64,000 nucleotides of DNA. Origin: Pseudomonas sp. LBUM920 (GTDB lineage Bacteria > Pseudomonadota > Gammaproteobacteria > Pseudomonadales > Pseudomonadaceae). A model generated the notes under the pieces. It was not told where the DNA came from. It made no database searches and worked only from the letters and a program-made list of their open reading frames with translations. The stretch is from the NCBI RefSeq assembly GCF_003852315.1, contig NZ_CP027762.1, positions 1,779,501 to 1,843,500 of the forward strand. The letters are read 5' to 3'. Below, piece by piece: positions 59,989 to 64,000 of the stretch (positions within the stretch are counted from its first letter, which is position 1; each line of letters begins with the position of its first letter). A program made the translations under genes and the position numbers.

Positions 59989-60687
59989 TTACTCCTCGCG
60001 CAGGGTCTGGATCATGTAGTTGACGTCAACGTCGTTGGCCAGCTTGTAGTGCTTGGTCAGCGGGTTGTAGGTCAGGCCGATGATGTCTTTGACGGTAAGC
60101 CCGGCCTGGCGGCTCCAGGCGCCCAGCTCGGAAGGGCGGATGAATTTCTTGAAGTCGTGGGTGCCGCGCGGCAGCAACTTCATGATGTATTCGGCGCCGA
60201 TGATCGCGAACAGGTAGGCCTTGGGGTTGCGGTTGATGGTGGAGAAGAACACCTGGCCGCCTGGCTTGACCATGCGGAAACAGGCGCGGATCACCGAGGA
60301 GGGGTCTGGCACGTGCTCGAGCATCTCAAGGCAGGTGACCACGTCGAACTGCTCGGGCATTTCCTCGGCCAGGGCTTCGGCGGTGATCTGGCGGTATTCC
60401 ACGCTCACGCCGGATTCCAGCTGGTGCAGTTGCGCGACGGCCAGTGGGGCTTCGCCCATGTCGATGCCCATCACGGTGGCGCCACGCTGGGCCATCGCTT
60501 CGCTGAGGATGCCGCCGCCACAACCGACGTCGAGTACCTTTTTGCCGGCCAGGTTGACGCGTTCGTCAATCCAGTTGACCCGCAGCGGGTTGATGTCATG
60601 CAGGGGTTTGAACTCGCTTTCGCGGTCCCACCAGCGGTGAGCCAGGGCTTCGAATTTGGCGATTTCGGCGTGGTCGACGTTGCTCAT
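59989..60687 (-). CDS. ubiG: ubiquinone biosynthesis O-methyltransferase UbiG
   Basis: The 232-aa methyltransferase starts MSNVDHAEIAKFEALAHRWWDRESEFKPLHDINPLR, highly typical of UbiG, and has AdoMet motif I KVLDVGCGGGILSEAMA plus VTCLEMLEHVPDP. It performs both O-methylation steps of ubiquinone synthesis at the inner membrane. AGAGGA precedes the ATG. Confidence 0.96.
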   Translation of the reverse strand: MSNVDHAEIAKFEALAHRWWDRESEFKPLHDINPLRVNWIDERVNLAGKKVLDVGCGGGILSEAMAQRGATVMGIDMGEAPLAVAQLHQLESGVSVEYRQITAEALAEEMPEQFDVVTCLEMLEHVPDPSSVIRACFRMVKPGGQVFFSTINRNPKAYLFAIIGAEYIMKLLPRGTHDFKKFIRPSELGAWSRQAGLTVKDIIGLTYNPLTKHYKLANDVDVNYMIQTLREE

Positions 60688-60750
60688 GGTGAATCCTCTA
60701 AATCTGATAAATCGGTTTGCAGGTGTTCAAGCGTAGGTGCAAACCCTGCG

Positions 60751-62082
60751 TTATTCGCTGTGCCCGCTGATGCGTTGGCCCCAGGCAATGGCCGTGGCGG
60801 TCAACTGTTGTTCATCCATGCGGGTCAATTGCCGGTCGTCGAGCAACTGCTTGCCGGCGACCCAAAGGTGTTTCACGCAATCGCGTCCGGTGGCATAGAT
60901 AAGCTGTGAGACCGGATCGTAGATCGGTTGTTGCGCCAGCCCCGAAAGATCAAAGGCCACGATGTCGGCAGCCTTGCCGACCTCCAGCGAGCCAATCTCG
61001 CTTTCCAGGCCCATGGCGCGCGCGCCGTTGAGCGTGGCCATGCGCAGGGCGCGGTGGGCGTCCAGAGCCGTGGCCGAACCGGCGACGGCTTTGGCCAGCA
61101 TGGCGGCGGTGCGGGTTTCGCCCAGCAGGTCGAGGTCATTGTTGCTGGCGGCGCCGTCGGTGCCGATCGCCACGTTGACGCCAGCCTGCCACAGACGCTC
61201 CACCGGGCAAAAGCCGCTGGCCAGTTTCAGGTTCGATTCCGGGCAATGGATGACGCTGGTGTTGCTTTCTACCAGCAAAGCCAGGTCGTCCTCGCTGATT
61301 TGGGTCATATGAACGGCCTGGAAGCGTGGACCGAGCAGGCCGAGGCGGCCCAGGCGCGCCAGCGGGCGTTCGCCGGTCTGCTCGACGGCTTGCTGCACTT
61401 CGAAGGCGGTTTCGTGCACGTGCATGTGGATCGAGGCGTCCAGCTCTTCGGCAATTATCCGGATTTTTTCCAGGTTTTCATCGCACACGGTGTACGGCGC
61501 GTGGGGACCGAAGGTGATCCGGATGCGCGGATGATGCTTGAGGTCGCCGAACAGCTCGACGCCCTGGCGAATCGCCTCGTCGGCCGTGCTGGCGCCGGGA
61601 ATCGGGAAGTCGAGGATCGGAATCGCGATCTGCGCGCGCATGCCGCTGTTGTGCACGCAGTCGCTGGCGACCTTGGGGTAGAAGTACATGTCGCAGAAGC
61701 AGGTGATGCCGCCCTTGAGCTGCTCGGCGATGGCCAGGTCGGTGCCGTCGCGCACGAAGGCTTCATCGACCCACTTGGCTTCGGCGGGCCAGATGTGTTT
61801 TTCCAGCCAGGTCATCAGCGGCAGATCGTCGGCCAGCCCGCGAAACAGGCTCATCGCCGCATGGCCGTGGGCGTTGATCAAGCCCGGGCTGAGCAGCATG
61901 CCCGGCAGCTCGCGCACCTCGGTGGCGGCCAGCTTCAATGCCGCGGCCCGTGGCCCGATAAAGGCGATGCGACCATCGCGGATGCCCAGGCCATGTTCCT
62001 TGAGCACCACGCCGGCAGGTTCGACAGGTACCAGCCAAGTCGGCAGCAGCAATAAGTCGAGCGGGGCGGCAGTGGAGGTCAT
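60751..62082 (-). CDS. TRZ/ATZ amidohydrolase, 5'-methylthioadenosine deaminase-like
   Basis: The 443-aa metal-dependent hydrolase has the HxH pair in LINAHGHAAMSLFRGLADDLPLMTWLEKHIWP, metal His in HMHVHETAFE and the Asp of AIGTDGAASNNDLDLLGE, all intact. It is the orthologue by position and sequence of PA3170, which I recall as a 5'-methylthioadenosine (MTA) deaminase producing methylthioinosine. It stands back to back with mtnA (110 bases between starts), so the two salvage-type genes share a regulatory region. Confidence 0.88.
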   Translation of the reverse strand: MTSTAAPLDLLLLPTWLVPVEPAGVVLKEHGLGIRDGRIAFIGPRAAALKLAATEVRELPGMLLSPGLINAHGHAAMSLFRGLADDLPLMTWLEKHIWPAEAKWVDEAFVRDGTDLAIAEQLKGGITCFCDMYFYPKVASDCVHNSGMRAQIAIPILDFPIPGASTADEAIRQGVELFGDLKHHPRIRITFGPHAPYTVCDENLEKIRIIAEELDASIHMHVHETAFEVQQAVEQTGERPLARLGRLGLLGPRFQAVHMTQISEDDLALLVESNTSVIHCPESNLKLASGFCPVERLWQAGVNVAIGTDGAASNNDLDLLGETRTAAMLAKAVAGSATALDAHRALRMATLNGARAMGLESEIGSLEVGKAADIVAFDLSGLAQQPIYDPVSQLIYATGRDCVKHLWVAGKQLLDDRQLTRMDEQQLTATAIAWGQRISGHSE

Positions 62083-62152
62083 CGCAGGCTTCTTCCCGGG
62101 CAGCTATAAAAGAAGGGCGAAGTATACCCGAGCGTCCTGGCTGGCGGATCGC

Positions 62153-62158
62153 TATAAT
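62153..62158 (+). promoter_or_regulatory. candidate -10 box for mtnA
   Basis: TATAAT, perfect consensus, 34 bases before the mtnA ATG in the gap shared with the amidohydrolase. A matching -35 at 17 bases upstream is weak (around 62130), so the call rests on the -10. Confidence 0.55.
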
Positions 62159-62191
62159 CGGCGGCTTTTGTTCATGAGTGCGGGGTAAGGG

Positions 62192-63262
62192 ATGCGCGAC
62201 CGACTGTTAGCAGCGGAGAAAGTGAAGGCCATCGAATGGCGTGATGGCGCGCTGCACCTGCTCGATCAGCGTGCCTTGCCGTCTCGGGAGTCCTGGGTTG
62301 CCTGCACCACTGTGGTTGAAGTGGCCGATGCCATACGCGCGATGGTGGTGCGCGGCGCGCCGGCCATTGGTATCAGCGCCGCCTATGGCCTGGTGCTCGC
62401 CGCGCGTGAACGCATCGCTGAAGGCGGCGACTGGCAGGCCGCGTGGGAAGAAGACTACGCACTGTTGGCTGACAGCCGTCCGACAGCCGCGAACCTGTTC
62501 TGGGCCTTGAAGCGCATGCGCGATCGCCTGGACCGCATCAAGAAGCACGCCGACCCGCTGGCGGCGCTGGAAGCGGAAGCGATTGCGATCCATGAAAGTG
62601 ATCGAGAGGCCAATGTGGTCATGGCCCAGTTGGGCCTCGAGCGGATTCGCAAGCACCAGGGCAACGCCCAGGCGATCCTGACCCACGGCAATGCCGGCGC
62701 ACTGGCCACAGGCGGGGTCGGCACGGCCTTGGGGGTGATACGCGCCGCGTTTCTGGAAGGGTTGGTCGAGCATGTCTATGTCAACGAGACGCGCCCCTGG
62801 CTGCAAGGTTCGCGGCTGACGGCGTGGGAGCTGGCAGGCGAGGGTATTGCGGTCACGGTGAATGCTGACTCGGCTGGCGCGCATATCCTCAAGACCAAGG
62901 GCGTGACCTGGGTGGTGGTCGGCGCCGACTGCATTGCCGCCAACGGTGATGTGGTCGGCACGATCGGCACGTATCAGTTGGCCGTATGCGCGATGCACCA
63001 TGGCGTGCGCTTTATGGTGGTGGCGCCCAGCTCGACACTCGATTTGATGATGGCCACGGGTGAAGACGTCGCCCTGGAGGAGCGTGATCCCGGTGAGTTG
63101 CTGGACGTCATGGGGCAACAGTTGGATGTGGCAGCTTTGAATCCCGTGTTCGACGTCACCCCGGCTGATCTGATTGATGTGATCGTGACCGAAAAAGGCA
63201 TCGTCGAGCGCCCGGACACCGCCAAGCTGGCCAAGTTGATGTGCCGTAAGCGCCTGCATTGA
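62192..63262 (+). CDS. mtnA: MtnA-family protein (methylthioribose-1-phosphate isomerase) with altered active site
   Basis: The 356-aa protein is MtnA by fold, length and place (MVVRGAPAIGISAAYGLVLAA, DETRPWLQG-like loop, ADLIDVIVTEKGIVERPDTAKLAKLMCRKRLH). Normal MtnA isomerises methylthioribose-1-phosphate in methionine salvage using Cys160 and Asp240 (B. subtilis numbering, from memory). Here the Cys is Gly166 (LTHGNAGALATG in place of LTHCNTGALATG). The Asp is kept (Asp246), but its Arg neighbour is Cys247 (GADC for GADR) and the Asn-Lys of NGDVANKIGTY is Gly-Thr (NGDVVGTIGTY). Further changes: Asn198 for Asp, Gly216 for Asn, Gly229 for Ala, Cys266 for Asn. The frame is intact, so this is not simple decay; either activity is lost or the substrate has changed. 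Confidence 0.85.
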   Translation: MRDRLLAAEKVKAIEWRDGALHLLDQRALPSRESWVACTTVVEVADAIRAMVVRGAPAIGISAAYGLVLAARERIAEGGDWQAAWEEDYALLADSRPTAANLFWALKRMRDRLDRIKKHADPLAALEAEAIAIHESDREANVVMAQLGLERIRKHQGNAQAILTHGNAGALATGGVGTALGVIRAAFLEGLVEHVYVNETRPWLQGSRLTAWELAGEGIAVTVNADSAGAHILKTKGVTWVVVGADCIAANGDVVGTIGTYQLAVCAMHHGVRFMVVAPSSTLDLMMATGEDVALEERDPGELLDVMGQQLDVAALNPVFDVTPADLIDVIVTEKGIVERPDTAKLAKLMCRKRLH

Positions 63263-63686
63263 GGGGGGTTGGTGACTGTCAGGCTGCTATCGGGGGCAAG
63301 CCCCCTCCCACATTTTGACTGTGTTCACACGTCGAGTGTGGGAGGGCGCTTGCCCCCGATTGGCCTTATAAGTCAATAAAACCCTTGGATCTGCCCTCAA
63401 AAAACAGCACCACCCCACCTCTGAGCCCCTCTCGTCGCCCTCAGGCCCGTCATCCGTCAACTAACTATGCTCCATGCGCATCTGGGGGATAGGTGCGTGG
63501 CGGCGATTGTGATAACATCCGGCGGTTTCCAGGGCTGCCTCAAGGGGCTGCCCATAACGTGCAGATCCGTGTCATAACTCGTTGATTTGTCGTAAGTCGT
63601 TGTCAGGCACTCTGCCGGCAGCGGCGAGCTTCGTTCGTCCCATAGGATGTGACGAGGTTTCACCCGAAAAAGGAATCAGGCTTCTC
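63263..63686. other. intergenic region before gyrA
   Basis: About 420 bases with a REPIN in the first third (listed separately). The rest holds the gyrA leader; no clear promoter, terminator or gene was found. A minus-strand frame at 63457-63663 has no ribosome binding site and is not called. Confidence 0.6.
63286..63364. repeat. REPIN (GGGGGCAAGCCCCC type)
   Basis: GCTATCGGGGGCAAGCCCCC then TCCCAC, mirrored by GTGTGGGAGGGCGCTTGCCC and CCGATTGGC. Directly after mtnA. The single REP at 29067 is of the same type. Confidence 0.88.
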
Positions 63687-64000
63687 ATGGGCGAACTGGC
63701 CAAAGAAATCCTCCCGGTCAATATCGAAGACGAGCTGAAACAGTCCTACCTCGACTACGCGATGAGCGTAATTGTCGGTCGGGCACTGCCTGATGCGCGC
63801 GATGGCTTGAAGCCCGTGCACCGGCGTGTGCTGTTCGCGATGAGCGAGCTGGGTAACGACTGGAACAAGCCGTACAAGAAATCTGCCCGTGTTGTCGGTG
63901 ACGTGATCGGTAAGTATCACCCTCACGGCGACACTGCGGTGTACGACACCATCGTTCGGATGGCGCAGCCGTTTTCCCTGCGCTACCTGCTGGTAGACGG
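63687..64000 (+). CDS. gyrA: DNA gyrase subunit A (N-terminal part, runs off the window)
   Basis: The first 104 residues (MGELAKEILPVNIEDELKQS, then YLDYAMSVIVGRALPDARDGLKPVHRR) are GyrA. AAAGGAAT precedes ATG 63687. The quinolone-resistance region is visible and wild type: Thr83 and Asp87 in YHPHGDTAVYDTIVRMAQ. The catalytic Tyr and the rest lie beyond position 64000. Confidence 0.97.
   Translation, partial: MGELAKEILPVNIEDELKQSYLDYAMSVIVGRALPDARDGLKPVHRRVLFAMSELGNDWNKPYKKSARVVGDVIGKYHPHGDTAVYDTIVRMAQPFSLRYLLVD

Overview
The window looks like chromosome of a Pseudomonas of the fluorescens group. Evidence: high-GC Pseudomonas-style coding; a right end (yciK, mupP, ubiG, an amidohydrolase, mtnA, gyrA) that keeps the gene order I remember for PA3173-PA3168 of P. 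aeruginosa; FabV as enoyl-ACP reductase; and eight REP/REPIN hairpins of the kind common in P. fluorescens intergenic DNA. No rRNA, tRNA or CRISPR array was found.

Region 1 (1 to about 25.3 kb) is the structural half of a P2-like (phiCTX-like) myophage prophage. In reverse order it carries D, U, T, E'/E, FII, FI, tail fibre and its assembly protein, I, J, W, V, an AT-rich membrane-protein moron, S, R, a full lysis cassette (Rz1-like, Rz-like, N-acetylmuramidase, two holin-like genes), X, L, M, N and O; P and Q read divergently. A TTTTTTG slippery heptamer joins E to E'. Three TGTA-N11-TACA palindromes sit upstream of FI, of V and between O and P, the P2 late-promoter positions. Beyond the likely cos region lie cos-proximal cargo genes: a DNA adenine methylase, an SRAP/YedK peptidase, two small ORFs and a coiled-coil gene behind a LexA box. 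Integrase, repressor, replication and ogr genes are not in the window; they are either left of it (if attP is near cos, as I recall for phiCTX) or lost.

Region 2 (25.3-28.3 kb) is gene-poor and mosaic: a cluster of GGTTAGG/CCTAACC heptamers around an AT-rich core, a HEPN-like gene with its terminator, small orphan ORFs, and a tandem array with a unit of about 51 bp.

Region 3 (28.3-50 kb) is ordinary chromosome: DUF6124 and lipoprotein genes, an MFS exporter, mqo, an NAD(P)-binding oxidoreductase with a divergent LysR gene, a LysR/EamA pair, a VapBC-type toxin-antitoxin pair with an operator palindrome, a RidA protein, ppnN, an LpxO-like hydroxylase, fabV, a HAD hydrolase, a LysR/aminotransferase pair, and a purine-uptake group (punR, punC, a Tsx-like channel, an NCS2 permease).

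Region 4 (50-58.3 kb) looks like a PipR-type plant-signal locus. A LuxR solo is flanked by two proline-iminopeptidase-like hydrolases, each behind a 20-bp lux-box-like palindrome, and followed by a five-gene peptide-type ABC importer.

Region 5 (58.3-64 kb) is the conserved yciK-mupP-ubiG / amidohydrolase / mtnA / gyrA block. The mtnA product is full length but lacks the catalytic cysteine and several other residues I expect to be invariant, the most surprising observation in the window.
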